A stretch of 15,333 bases of DNA. Source: Methanobacteriaceae archaeon. Lineage in GTDB: Archaea > Methanobacteriota > Methanobacteria > Methanobacteriales > Methanobacteriaceae. A program made the position numbers and the translations under genes. The stretch is from positions 1-15,333 of the forward strand of contig JADGNH010000033.1 in the NCBI GenBank assembly GCA_017883605.1, read 5' to 3'. The notes beneath the pieces are model-generated. The model was not told the origin of the DNA. It ran no database searches and saw only the letters and a program-made list of their open reading frames with translations. Shown piece after piece: positions 6,481 through 14,440 of this stretch (position 1 is its first letter; each line of letters begins with the position of its first letter).

Positions 6481-7011
6481 TTAATTCTTCGCACGTGCTA
6501 ATTTGTCATCTTTAGCCGGTCCCGCTATTAGCCACATTACAATCTGGGCAATAGTAAGAACTCCCATCCACGCTAACATATCTGCAATCACCGGCGCTGT
6601 ACCGGAACCAAATACTATGAGATTGCTCGAACTTGTAGCGGCGGTAAAAAGGAAATCACGGCTGACTCCATAAAATCCAAAAAGGATTATAAACGCAATC
6701 AAAGCGTTTATACCAAAACGCCGGTTTATTCTCCATCCAATCAGGGCTATTCCTGCCCCGTAAAAGAGAGCATTAGGGATGTAATATCCTAAAGGACCGT
6801 AACCAGTTGTAGAACCAGGGTAATACCACAATCCTAATGATGAGGCTATGGTGTCTACTAAAATCACCAGTAACCCCGTGGCAATGCCCCCAACCAGGGC
6901 GCCGGCTATTCGGCGGCGTGCAGCTCGTGTAAAATAAATGATAATCGTTAATAATACTACCGATGCTGTAGTGCCGTAAATAATGATCTGATCTGGTGTA
7001 ATTGTTACCAT
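6481..7011 (-). CDS. Five-helix membrane protein, unrecognised
   Basis: This 176 aa integral membrane protein has five predicted helices at about residues 8-28, 36-58, 76-94, 101-119 and 138-164. A basic loop RAARRR follows helix 1 and another, RINRRFG, follows helix 3; both are probably cytoplasmic. The loop between helices 2 and 3 is aromatic and Gly/Pro-rich (LWYYPGSTTGYGPLGYYIPN) and should face outside. I do not recognise the family. The aromatic loop faintly recalls small polyprenyl or carotenoid-type membrane enzymes, but no diagnostic motif backs this. The start ATG 7011 has a good RBS (AGAGGG, 5 bases before) and a TATA-like sequence near 7063-7078. It is convergent with the FAH gene and runs in the same direction as the ferritin-like gene upstream, which is separated by a strong hairpin. 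Confidence 0.8.
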   Translation of the reverse strand: MVTITPDQIIIYGTTASVVLLTIIIYFTRAARRRIAGALVGGIATGLLVILVDTIASSLGLWYYPGSTTGYGPLGYYIPNALFYGAGIALIGWRINRRFGINALIAFIILFGFYGVSRDFLFTAATSSSNLIVFGSGTAPVIADMLAWMGVLTIAQIVMWLIAGPAKDDKLARAKN

Positions 7012-7073
7012 TTTTCCCTCTAAAAGCTATTAATCCACGCCGGGAAATGTTAAATTTAAAAATAAATATATTT

Positions 7074-7115
7074 AAGCTTGAAATATATTTAAAGAGTTAT
7101 TTCAAGCTTTTTTTT
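7074..7115. terminator. 12-bp perfect hairpin between ferritin-like and membrane genes
   Basis: AAGCTTGAAATA (7074-7085) and TATTTCAAGCTT (7098-7109) form a perfect 12-bp stem with a 12-base loop, followed on the + strand by T6 (7110-7115). On the minus strand it lies about 60 bp after the ferritin-like stop and is followed by ATATATTTATTTTT, so it could end that transcript. It also abuts the TATA region of the gene at 6481-7011, so an operator role is possible. Confidence 0.55.
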
Positions 7116-7168
7116 GTATACAAATTTTATAGTGACCTTAAACATCAAATTTCATATTTAATCAGAAA

Positions 7169-7456
7169 TTATTTCTTCCCAGTTAATTCCTCCACTTCTT
7201 CTCTACCTTTTTCCAGTTCAACTACCTGCTCTTCATCTTTCATTAAAAGAAGAGTCTGGAATTCACCTACATGGGTTTTTTCTTCCATTGCTATGTCTGA
7301 AAGAACTGCCTTGAGATCCTCGCTGTCGGTCATACTTGCAAGTTGCTCATAAAGGCTTACAGCATCAAGTTCTGCTATCATGGCCACCCGCAGTATTTCC
7401 CGGTCCATATCTTCTTTTCCTATCTTACCAATATCAATGGGTATTTTTGACATCAT
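7169..7456 (-). CDS. Encapsulin-cargo type ferritin-like protein, free-standing
   Basis: This 95 aa protein has a two-helix ferritin-like hairpin that must dimerise to make a four-helix bundle with a di-iron ferroxidase site. Likely ligands are Glu29 (AELDAVSLYEQ), Glu59 and His62 (EEKTHVGEF). The 30- and 33-residue spacing equals that of Glu32/Glu62/His65 in the encapsulated ferritin of Rhodospirillum rubrum, as I recall it. The whole chain also resembles the N-terminal ferritin-like domain of the Pyrococcus furiosus encapsulin fusion (IIAELDAINLYEQ, EEKAHVGEF, ending EVKELTG), but stops right where that domain ends (EELTGKK). No shell gene is present here. The start ATG 7456 has the RBS AGGAGA 8 bases upstream; ATG 7453 is an alternative. 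A TATA-like element is at 7491-7506. It probably oxidises Fe(II) or handles peroxide. Confidence 0.88.
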   Translation of the reverse strand: MMSKIPIDIGKIGKEDMDREILRVAMIAELDAVSLYEQLASMTDSEDLKAVLSDIAMEEKTHVGEFQTLLLMKDEEQVVELEKGREEVEELTGKK

Positions 7457-7490
7457 TTTTTTTGTCTCCTAATATTGATTATGTGTTGGA

Positions 7491-7507
7491 TATTTTTTAT
7501 ATTTTAC
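7491..7507. promoter_or_regulatory. A+T-rich core promoter, possibly bidirectional
   Basis: Read on the minus strand, AAAATATAAAAAATA sits about 27 bp before a start near 7472 and so gives the ferritin-like gene a short leader with its AGGAGA site. Read on the + strand, TATTTTTTATATTTT could serve a transcript starting near 7525 toward the small ORF at 7556. Confidence 0.45.
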
Positions 7508-7555
7508 TATCTCCCTTACTCTGATCTTCTTCCTCTGCATTTGAAAAATAAAGGG

Positions 7556-7627
7556 ATGGATAAAATGTCAGATATGCCCAAAGACGGGAAAAGAAGGCGG
7601 TGGAAAAGACAAACATTAAACGGCTAA
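7556..7627 (+). CDS. Possible 23 aa basic small protein
   Basis: A short + strand ORF with ATG codons at 7556, 7565 and 7574 encodes up to 23 residues (starting MDKMSDMPKDG), with a very basic end (KRRRWKRQTLNG) before TAA. Support is circumstantial: a TATA-like stretch lies about 60 bp upstream, a weak GGGATGG precedes ATG 7565, and a hairpin followed by T8 starts 4 bases after the stop. Together these resemble a complete mini transcription unit oriented against both flanking genes. It may equally be a non-coding RNA or nothing at all. I know no family for it. Confidence 0.25.
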   Translation: MDKMSDMPKDGKRRRWKRQTLNG

Positions 7628-7631
7628 AATC

Positions 7632-7673
7632 TTGAAAGGGGACTAAAATCCACTTTTCAAATAAATTTTTTTT
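7632..7673 (+). terminator. + strand hairpin with T8 tract
   Basis: TTGAAAGGGG (7632-7641) pairs with CCACTTTTCAA (7651-7660 region) through eight consecutive pairs including one G-U. T8 follows at 7666-7673. The T-tract orientation fits termination of a + strand transcript, although both flanking known genes are on the minus strand. Confidence 0.45.
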
Positions 7674-7685
7674 ATAGACTCAGAT

Positions 7686-8684
7686 CTATCCCCGCCATCC
7701 CCTCATCACCATCTCATTGCTTATCTTGAGATAATTTCCTTCATAACCCCTCCAAAGCATGCGATTAACGCTTCGAAAAACTTTGAAGTTGAGGCTGATC
7801 AAGAGATCAACCAGATCAGCATAACGAGAATTAACTTGAACTATAACCCTTTCATCCTCATTCAAATGGATAAAATTAATCAGCATTCCCATCATAATCT
7901 CATTTTGAGCTTCATGTAACTTTACCGTCCCCCAAAGATACGGTAAAAGCGTTTTTGAGTAGGCTAAAAATCCAACCGGCTCCTCTTTATGAAATGCAAC
8001 TAAAACCAGCCCTTTTAAATCAAGAGTGGTTTTTAAATCTTCGCTGTAGCTAACCCCATTAAAACTGTTCCGGATCCATGAATCTATTTCCTGGATAATT
8101 TTTTCCTGATGAATCTCTGGAATCCCTGAAAGCAGTTTAAATTGAAATAAGTCTTTTTGTGACGCTGTTCGGTGTTCTGATTTAAAATGGTTTGGTAAAT
8201 CCCTGTGACGTGATAACTCGAACCGCCCCGGTAATTCAAAAAGTAGTGAGGGAAACCCTGAAATGAAGCCTATTTTACTATAAAGCCCGATATTACCACC
8301 ATATTCAGGTAAAACCTCTAATCCAATAGTATCACAGTGCGATTTAAGATATTCAAGATTTTTAGAAACTAAAACTTTACCATAACCTTCGTTTTGGTAG
8401 GAAGGAAGCAGACCCAGCGGGCCTAAATATCCTTCTCTCCCCAGGATCTTGGAATAGCTGTAACCCACCACTTCATCTTTATCCAGAACAACAAAACATC
8501 CGTCCGGGTCTGAAAGTTTTAGGGCTCTAAAATTTTCTTTGATCCGGGGTTCATATCGCTCAAAAGCTATTCGATCTACTTTGACCACATCATCCAGATT
8601 TTCATCTTCCATCTTTAAGATATGCATGGTTTCTCCGAAGTTATGGGTTAAATCAGGTTTTTCAGGCTGCATGCCCTTTAACAT
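7686..8684 (-). CDS. Tandem GNAT-domain N-acetyltransferase
   Basis: This 332 aa protein has two GNAT-type halves. The N-terminal domain (about 18-150) carries the acetyl-CoA loop GPLGLLPSYQNEGYGKVLV (88-106; Gln97, Gly100 and Gly102 fit Q/RxxGxG/A). It also has the following GLEVLPEYGGNIGLYSKIGF motif. The C-terminal half (about 185-320) keeps the fold pattern (PVGFLAYSKTLL near 236-247, then a helix and VQVN strand) but lacks the glycine loop, so it is probably structural or binds the substrate. The substrate is unknown. The start at 8684 is tentative: in-frame ATG 8672 fits a leaderless start after the TTTAATATG element near 8695-8703, and neither has a clear RBS. The gene follows leuS on the same strand after 96 bp filled with short repeats. 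Confidence 0.85.
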   Translation of the reverse strand: MLKGMQPEKPDLTHNFGETMHILKMEDENLDDVVKVDRIAFERYEPRIKENFRALKLSDPDGCFVVLDKDEVVGYSYSKILGREGYLGPLGLLPSYQNEGYGKVLVSKNLEYLKSHCDTIGLEVLPEYGGNIGLYSKIGFISGFPSLLFELPGRFELSRHRDLPNHFKSEHRTASQKDLFQFKLLSGIPEIHQEKIIQEIDSWIRNSFNGVSYSEDLKTTLDLKGLVLVAFHKEEPVGFLAYSKTLLPYLWGTVKLHEAQNEIMMGMLINFIHLNEDERVIVQVNSRYADLVDLLISLNFKVFRSVNRMLWRGYEGNYLKISNEMVMRGWRG

Positions 8685-8695
8685 ATATTAAACAT

Positions 8696-8789
8696 ATTAA
8701 AGTACTTCAATTATTAAAATACTTCAATACAGTTAAATATCATCCAATAGACGATTAAACCCTTTAATACCAGTTAAACATCATTCAAT
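8696..8789. repeat. Two families of short direct repeats between leuS and the GNAT gene
   Basis: A 16-bp unit ATTAAARTACTTCAAT occurs at 8696-8711 and 8713-8728 with one mismatch. A second unit, AATAC(C)AGTTAAAYATCAT with YCAAT after it, occurs at 8726-8748 and 8766-8789; its second copy covers the leuS stop codon (8781-8783). The whole leuS-GNAT spacer is therefore made of local duplications, and the promoter of the GNAT gene must lie within them. Confidence 0.8.
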
Positions 8790-11651
8790 GTATATAGCCG
8801 GTTTATATGGTAAAGCGTTTCCTGATTTACCCTCGGGATCATAGGTTGGTTCTTTATAAACCAGAACTTCCGCTCCAGATTCTCTGGATAAAAATTCCAA
8901 AGAGTCCTTTATAACTGAATACTCGTCTATCTTGCCTACATAATTGATTTTTGTCATTTCCCTGGCTATTTTCTTTGCAAAACCTGCTATTTCCTTTTTA
9001 TCCTGGTGGACATCCTGTTTTATGGCTTCCTGCATTATTCGGCCTATATCTGGTTTACCCACTTCAGCAGCAATGTCAAATATTTTCCATTTCCATTCTG
9101 GAGCTATATAAATGTGTATCTTCTCAGGTTCTTTATTTAAAATCTTTTTTATCTCATTTATATCTTCAGATAGCCCAGTTACAATTTCCTCCGCTTTTTG
9201 AACCTTTTCGTTTATAACTGTCTCATCATACTGGGGCCAGGGGGCTTCAGATATAAATCCAGAACCTCCATGCTTATTCCACAATTCTTCACATATATGG
9301 GGGGTGAATGGGGTCATAAGACGTATCCAAATGTTTAAAACGTAGATGAGAGTAGCTGCAACTTCACTTTTGAATTTCTCATCCTCCAGATCAGGTTCTA
9401 TACGGTAGAAATAGTGATCAACATCTTTTTTAAGTAAAAATAAGGATTCCTGGAGGGCTTTTCTGGTCTGGAATCCTTCCAGGGCCTGGGTGGCTTCCCT
9501 TACTCTGATGTTGATCTGACTTAAAAGCCAGGTGTTTATAGATTTTTCAGGGTCAGAATTCAGTTTGTAAGATTTTAAATCAATTTTAGAGCCGTTCAAT
9601 TCTTCAACCCTTCCTGCAAATTCTGAAAACCATTCTAAACGTTTTTTTATTCCTTTAAGCTCATTTTCTCTCCAGTCAAAGTCCTGCCAGGGCTCAGCCG
9701 AGGCCATTAAAAACAAGCGCACCACATCTGATCCGTGGGTTTCTATGGCTTCACTTAAGAGTATCACGTTCCCCTTGGAGGATGACATTTTATTACCCTC
9801 CAGAAGGCCCATTCCAAACACTACAGCCCCTTTAGGCCATTTATTTTTGGGGAAGATGGCGGAATGATGGAACAGGTGAAAGGTAAGGTGATTTCCAATG
9901 AGATCCTTGGCGGAAAGACGCCAATTCAAGGGATACCAGTAGTTAAATTCGTCTTTAACCTTTTTTAGAAGTTCTTCATCAATTTTTCCTGTATATGAGT
10001 CATTTTTATCTAAAAATACCTTATCAAAGAAGGAATCATCTAAATCTGCCGCGTTCATTTTCTTTATATGTGTAGCAATGGCATAGTAGGCCATGTAAAT
10101 GGTTGAGTCACTTAAGGGCTCTATAATCCACTGGGGATCCCATGGTAATTTGGTTCCCAGTCCAATCCGTCTGGAACAGGCCCAGTCATGTAACCAGTTT
10201 ATGTAGTAATCAAAATTGGCCCGCACTTCTTCTGGGACTATTTCCATTTGACTTAAACATTTCATGGTGAGCTCTTTCCAGGGGGTGTCTGAATATTTGA
10301 GGAACCACTGGTCTTCCAAGATGCGCACCACACATTTACCGCCGCAACGGCATATGACCGGCCTTTCAGCGAAATCATACATTATATCTCCTCTACCAGA
10401 ATCTCGGAGCTCTTTTGTGATTTCATCTCTGGCCTGAGCAACCGGTAAACCAGCGTAATCAGTTATATGTTCTGAAATAACTCCTTTGGCATGTTCCAGC
10501 TTGTAAAGCTCATTGGTAGCCTCTTTAAGCCGGGTATCGTCCTGGTTTTCCACCCGGAATTTCTGGATCATTTCCTCGGCTGGAAATTCTCCGAAGTCCT
10601 TTAGGGTTATCACGTTCAAAGGTCGGATCTTTTGCACAGCATCCTCTAGATCATACTTTTTCATGAGCTCTGAATCCTTTTTCAGATCCTGAAGGGCAAT
10701 ATAATCTGCAGGGGCATGTCCTGGAACAGAATAGACCACTCCAGAGGCATATTCTGGATCTACAAAGCTGGCAGGAAGGATGATGTGTTCTTCATGGGTT
10801 ATGGGGTTTTTAACATATTTTCCTATGAGCTTCTGGGGGTCAACTTCAGCTATGATCTTTATGTCCTGTTTTTGATGAACCAGATTATCATAGGCCTCTC
10901 TACTGATGATCCACTCTTCTCCCTGGATTTCTATTTTGATATAATTTACGTCAGGGTTCAGCCAGAGGTTGGTGACCCCATAAATGGTTTCCGGACGGAA
11001 AGTAGCCGGTACCAGATATGCCCCGTCAATTTCAAATTTTATAAGGGTAAGTTCATTGATTCCCACTCCCTCTCCTTCCAGGAGGTCGTGATCCCCCACA
11101 GGATTCTGGCATTCGGGGCAATACTTCACGGGGTGGGCTCCCTTCCTTACCAAACCTTTAGCTCTAAGTTTACAGATCTGCCATTCAATGAACTTCTGGT
11201 AAGTAGGATCTATGGTTTTAAATTCCCGCCTCCAGTCTATAGAGTAGCCCATCTGCTGCATTACATCCTTATATTGACTGCTGAAATAGTCTACAATATA
11301 ATTAGCATCAGAAAACCTGGCCAACTCCTCTTCCGGAACTTTGTGCACGTTTTTATAAATATTGAGTGTCCAGGGGTCTTGTCTCGCTATCCGTTTGGCG
11401 ATTCCAATTACCGGAGCCCCGGTAACGTGCCATCCCATGGGAAAAAGGACGTTGTAACCCTGCATTCTTTTGAATCTTGCATATACGTCTGGCACGGTAT
11501 AGGTACGGCCGTGGCCAATGTGCATGGCTCCGCTGGGATAGGGATAGGCCACTGTTAAGAATAATTTCTCTCTTTCATCGGGATCAGATTGGAATATCCT
11601 GGCATCCTGCCATTTTCTCTGCCATTTCTCCTCTAATTTAATATCTGTCAA
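8781..11651 (-). CDS. leuS: Leucyl-tRNA synthetase, archaeal type
   Basis: This 956 aa class I synthetase charges tRNA-Leu in the cytoplasm. It has the HIGH motif (44-47 in AMHIGHGRTY) and KMSSS (621-625 in GNKMSSSKGNVI) of the Rossmann catalytic core. A CP1 editing domain (about 200-430) has the TFRPETIYGVTNLW stretch and Asp316 in GHAPADYIALQDL, which hydrolyses mischarged tRNA. Cysteine pairs CPEC (178-181) and CRCGGKC (434-440) suggest zinc sites. The anticodon-binding helical domain starts near 670 and a C-terminal extension runs to 956, matching archaeal/eukaryal rather than bacterial LeuRS length and layout. The start codon is TTG at 11651, supported by a strong GGTGGTGATC site (11654-11663); the next in-frame Met is inside the core. 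It lies 138 bp after cutA. Confidence 0.98.
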   Translation of the reverse strand: MTDIKLEEKWQRKWQDARIFQSDPDEREKLFLTVAYPYPSGAMHIGHGRTYTVPDVYARFKRMQGYNVLFPMGWHVTGAPVIGIAKRIARQDPWTLNIYKNVHKVPEEELARFSDANYIVDYFSSQYKDVMQQMGYSIDWRREFKTIDPTYQKFIEWQICKLRAKGLVRKGAHPVKYCPECQNPVGDHDLLEGEGVGINELTLIKFEIDGAYLVPATFRPETIYGVTNLWLNPDVNYIKIEIQGEEWIISREAYDNLVHQKQDIKIIAEVDPQKLIGKYVKNPITHEEHIILPASFVDPEYASGVVYSVPGHAPADYIALQDLKKDSELMKKYDLEDAVQKIRPLNVITLKDFGEFPAEEMIQKFRVENQDDTRLKEATNELYKLEHAKGVISEHITDYAGLPVAQARDEITKELRDSGRGDIMYDFAERPVICRCGGKCVVRILEDQWFLKYSDTPWKELTMKCLSQMEIVPEEVRANFDYYINWLHDWACSRRIGLGTKLPWDPQWIIEPLSDSTIYMAYYAIATHIKKMNAADLDDSFFDKVFLDKNDSYTGKIDEELLKKVKDEFNYWYPLNWRLSAKDLIGNHLTFHLFHHSAIFPKNKWPKGAVVFGMGLLEGNKMSSSKGNVILLSEAIETHGSDVVRLFLMASAEPWQDFDWRENELKGIKKRLEWFSEFAGRVEELNGSKIDLKSYKLNSDPEKSINTWLLSQINIRVREATQALEGFQTRKALQESLFLLKKDVDHYFYRIEPDLEDEKFKSEVAATLIYVLNIWIRLMTPFTPHICEELWNKHGGSGFISEAPWPQYDETVINEKVQKAEEIVTGLSEDINEIKKILNKEPEKIHIYIAPEWKWKIFDIAAEVGKPDIGRIMQEAIKQDVHQDKKEIAGFAKKIAREMTKINYVGKIDEYSVIKDSLEFLSRESGAEVLVYKEPTYDPEGKSGNALPYKPAIYIE

Positions 11652-11653
11652 AT

Positions 11654-11663
11654 GATCACCACC
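11654..11663 (-). promoter_or_regulatory. Strong RBS that decides the TTG start of leuS
   Basis: Read on the minus strand, GGTGGTGATC is a strong match to the 16S rRNA anti-Shine-Dalgarno of methanogens (GATCACCTCC). It is placed just before TTG 11651. No ATG or GTG is available at a suitable distance. Confidence 0.8.
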
Positions 11664-11702
11664 AAAATAAGTTTAAAAGTTAATTATAAGTTTTTATTAA
11701 AG

Positions 11703-11744
11703 TTTTATGCCTTATACAACTAATTTTATGCCTTATACAACTAA
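11703..11744. repeat. Perfect 21-bp tandem repeat upstream of leuS
   Basis: A 21-bp unit starting TTTTATGCCTTATACAACTA is present twice back to back (11703-11723 and 11724-11744) without mismatch. On the minus strand each unit contains GTATAAGGCATAAAA, which is TATA-like. The pair lies 52-93 bp upstream of the leuS start, so it may duplicate a promoter or regulator site. Confidence 0.9.
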
Positions 11745-11789
11745 TAATTTCATTAGAATTTTTTAGTAATCCATGGGCCTTAAGAATTT

Positions 11790-12116
11790 TTATCCCATCT
11801 TTTTTTCATTTAATTCGCTTTCTAACCATTCCAAATAATTTTCAGAACCTTTTTTCACCTGAATTTGGAGTATACAGGGGATATCATAACTATGAATTTT
11901 TTCTACCATTTTTATGACGTTATCCACCCTTTCAGAGCGAGTCTTGGCCACGAGCAGGGATTCTGTATCTTCCTCTATTTCACCTTCCCAAAGGTAGAGG
12001 GATTCTATCTGGGGGATGATGTTTGCACAGGCAATCAACCTCTCTTTTAATAGTGCTTTAGCGATTTTTTTTGATTCTAAAACGTCGGATGTAGTTATAT
12101 AAACTAAAGAATACAT
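11790..12116 (-). CDS. cutA: CutA1-family divalent cation tolerance protein
   Basis: This is a 108 aa protein of the CutA1 family, small ferredoxin-like subunits that form very stable trimers. Diagnostic stretches are present: KERLIACANIIP (24-35), LYLWEGEIEEDTESLLVAKT (40-59) and HSYDIPCI (75-82), ending with the YLEWLESEL helix. The length is normal. Bacterial CutA was linked to copper tolerance, but the cellular role in archaea is unsettled. Its RBS GAGGT overlaps the TGA stop of nadE and the genes are 9 bp apart, so translation is likely coupled to nadE. The only real link to nadE is this operon arrangement; no metal-related neighbour is present. Confidence 0.95.
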   Translation of the reverse strand: MYSLVYITTSDVLESKKIAKALLKERLIACANIIPQIESLYLWEGEIEEDTESLLVAKTRSERVDNVIKMVEKIHSYDIPCILQIQVKKGSENYLEWLESELNEKKMG

Positions 12117-12125
12117 ATAAATACC

Positions 12126-12932
12126 TCAAATTAATTTTGGTGTGGAGGGTGCTCTTAGCTTATGTTCAGAAGACTCCACCATAATTCCAATCCTTAAAAC
12201 CTCTTCTCTGGGGATTTCCAGTTTTAAAGATACCTCCTCAGCATCCAAATTTTCATCCACCAATAGATATAATATTTTATCCAGAAGGGGGTATTTGATG
12301 CCCAGCTCCTGTTCATCGGTCTGGCCAGGCCAGAGACCTGCAGTGGGAGCTTTAGATATGATATTTTTCGGTACGTGGAGGTTTTCAGCTATTTCTCTTA
12401 CCTGGGTCTTGTAAATACTCCCCAGGGGCAGTAGATCCACACCGCCGTCACCATATTTAGTGAAGTAACCTACTAAAAGCTCTGTTCTATTCCCGGTACC
12501 CAGTACCAGCCGATTCATGGAGTTGGCGTGATAATAAAGGATCATCATCCTTATCCTTGCCTTTAAATTGGCATCGGCAAGTTTATTATGGTATTCGGAG
12601 GTTGAATGAACACATAAATGTTGGAAAGGTTCTATAAGTCCATCTATAGGTATGATTTCCTTTTCTATTCCCAGATGCTCGGCAACGGAAACCGCATCCT
12701 CAATATCCTCAGCTGCTGTGGTTTGACTGGGCATGATCAGCCCCAGTATTCTGTTTTTATCCACAGTTTTAAGAGAGATATAAGCTGCAGTGGCTGAATC
12801 TAAACCCCCACTTAGACCTATAACCAAACCATCTGTTTTTGATTCGTCTATTTTATCTTTTATAAACTTAGAAACAGTTTCAACTGTTTTTTCCTGGTTT
12901 GTCTGGGGAAAGGTGGTTGATTGTTTTTGCAT
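12126..12932 (-). CDS. nadE: NH3-dependent NAD+ synthetase
   Basis: This 268 aa enzyme makes NAD+ from deamido-NAD+, ATP and ammonia, the last step of NAD synthesis. The PP-loop is GLSGGLDSAT (39-48). Further conserved parts are NLKARIRMMILYYHAN (122-137), GTGNRTELLVGYFTKYGDGG (145-164), LLPLGSIYKTQVREIA (167-182), KAPTAGLWPGQTDEQELG (194-211) and the C-terminal HKLRAPSTP (257-265). There is no glutaminase domain, so ammonia is the nitrogen donor, as usual in methanogens. ATG 12932 lacks an RBS, and a TATA box (12951-12958) is about 23 bp upstream, suggesting a leaderless mRNA. It is first in a two-gene unit with cutA. Confidence 0.97.
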   Translation of the reverse strand: MQKQSTTFPQTNQEKTVETVSKFIKDKIDESKTDGLVIGLSGGLDSATAAYISLKTVDKNRILGLIMPSQTTAAEDIEDAVSVAEHLGIEKEIIPIDGLIEPFQHLCVHSTSEYHNKLADANLKARIRMMILYYHANSMNRLVLGTGNRTELLVGYFTKYGDGGVDLLPLGSIYKTQVREIAENLHVPKNIISKAPTAGLWPGQTDEQELGIKYPLLDKILYLLVDENLDAEEVSLKLEIPREEVLRIGIMVESSEHKLRAPSTPKLI

Positions 12933-12950
12933 TTCAACACGAAATTTTTT

Positions 12951-12958
12951 TTATAAAT
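12951..12958 (-). promoter_or_regulatory. TATA box of nadE-cutA
   Basis: On the minus strand, ATTTATAA is centred about 23 bp before ATG 12932. No Shine-Dalgarno sequence lies between them, so the mRNA is probably leaderless or nearly so. Confidence 0.5.
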
Positions 12959-13322
12959 TTTTAAAATTTTATTGTTTTTAATTTAAAATTTTATTTCTTC
13001 TAAAATATTTTTTACTCTATTTTTTTATCTTTACTCTATTTTTGTGGCAAACCTATAATTTTAAACTTTTTAATCAATTTATTTCCATAATTACTTTTAT
13101 TAATCAGAAAAATTTGCATTATATCTTTTAAAAACCTTTTCAACAATTATTATGCAGGTTTTTTGGTTAGACTGCTCAGCTATAGTTATATAAATAGTTA
13201 AGGTTACTAATATGAATTTGCACAATTTTTATAAATAATCACACAAGCTACATAATATAACTTTAAAAATAGATATAACAGATCATTAAGTAGACCATAA
13301 GTTTAATTTTAAACGAATTAAC

Positions 13323-13427
13323 TGGTATAAAAAGTAATCTAAATGGTATGGAAACTAATTAAATTGGTATAACAAACCAATCTAAGTGATATAAAAACTG
13401 ATAAAACTACTTTAAGTGATATAAAAA
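13323..13427 (+). promoter_or_regulatory. Phased TGGTAT/TGATAT repeats in the get3 promoter region
   Basis: Related units TGGTATAAAAA, TGGTATGGAAA, TGGTATAACAA, TGATATAAAAA and TGATATAAAAA begin at 13323, 13344, 13365, 13387 and 13417. The spacings are 21, 21, 22 and 30 bp. The first four are close to two helical turns apart. The unit at 13387 is a good TATA box for a start near 13420 with a leader of about 33 bases, and the others may be alternative TATA boxes or protein sites. Confidence 0.55.
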
Positions 13428-13453
13428 AGATATGAAAAAATTGGAGGAATAAA

Positions 13454-14440
<987 letters not shown>

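Larger units (their letters stand above)
12933..13453. other. 521-bp divergent intergenic region, nadE to get3
   Basis: This stretch is very A+T-rich and holds no convincing ORF. It contains the nadE TATA box near 12955 and a 14-bp direct repeat TTTACTCTATTTTT at 13011-13024 and 13030-13043 (period 19). In the last 130 bp it holds the phased TGGTAT/TGATAT units described separately. The middle (about 13050-13320) shows nothing I can name. Its length is unusual beside the short spacers elsewhere, so a small RNA or long leader cannot be excluded. Confidence 0.6.

Noticed and set aside
7012..7168. Remnant of an encapsulin shell domain downstream of the ferritin-like gene
   Set aside because: Only 157 bp are available, they are A+T-rich with a hairpin, and no HK97-like reading frame is present.
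7002..7352. + strand open frame across the membrane/ferritin-like gap
   Set aside because: It overlaps the ferritin-like gene in antisense and a strong hairpin, and the protein has no family features.
7556..7627. Resemblance of KRRRWKR in the small ORF to the C-terminal end of ribosomal protein L39e
   Set aside because: Upstream codons show no trace of the rest of L39e and the match is a handful of basic residues, so chance is likely.
10716..11558. A long + strand open frame (280 codons) antisense to leuS
   Set aside because: It lies wholly inside the unmistakable leuS gene, has no RBS and shows no recognisable domain. It is an antisense by-product of the leuS codons.
11703..11744. GGCATAA in the leuS repeats as a site for the ABC-cassette regulator
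   Set aside because: Only the 7-base half matches, and the partner half TTGTGCC is missing at the required spacing. In A+T-rich DNA this can occur by chance.
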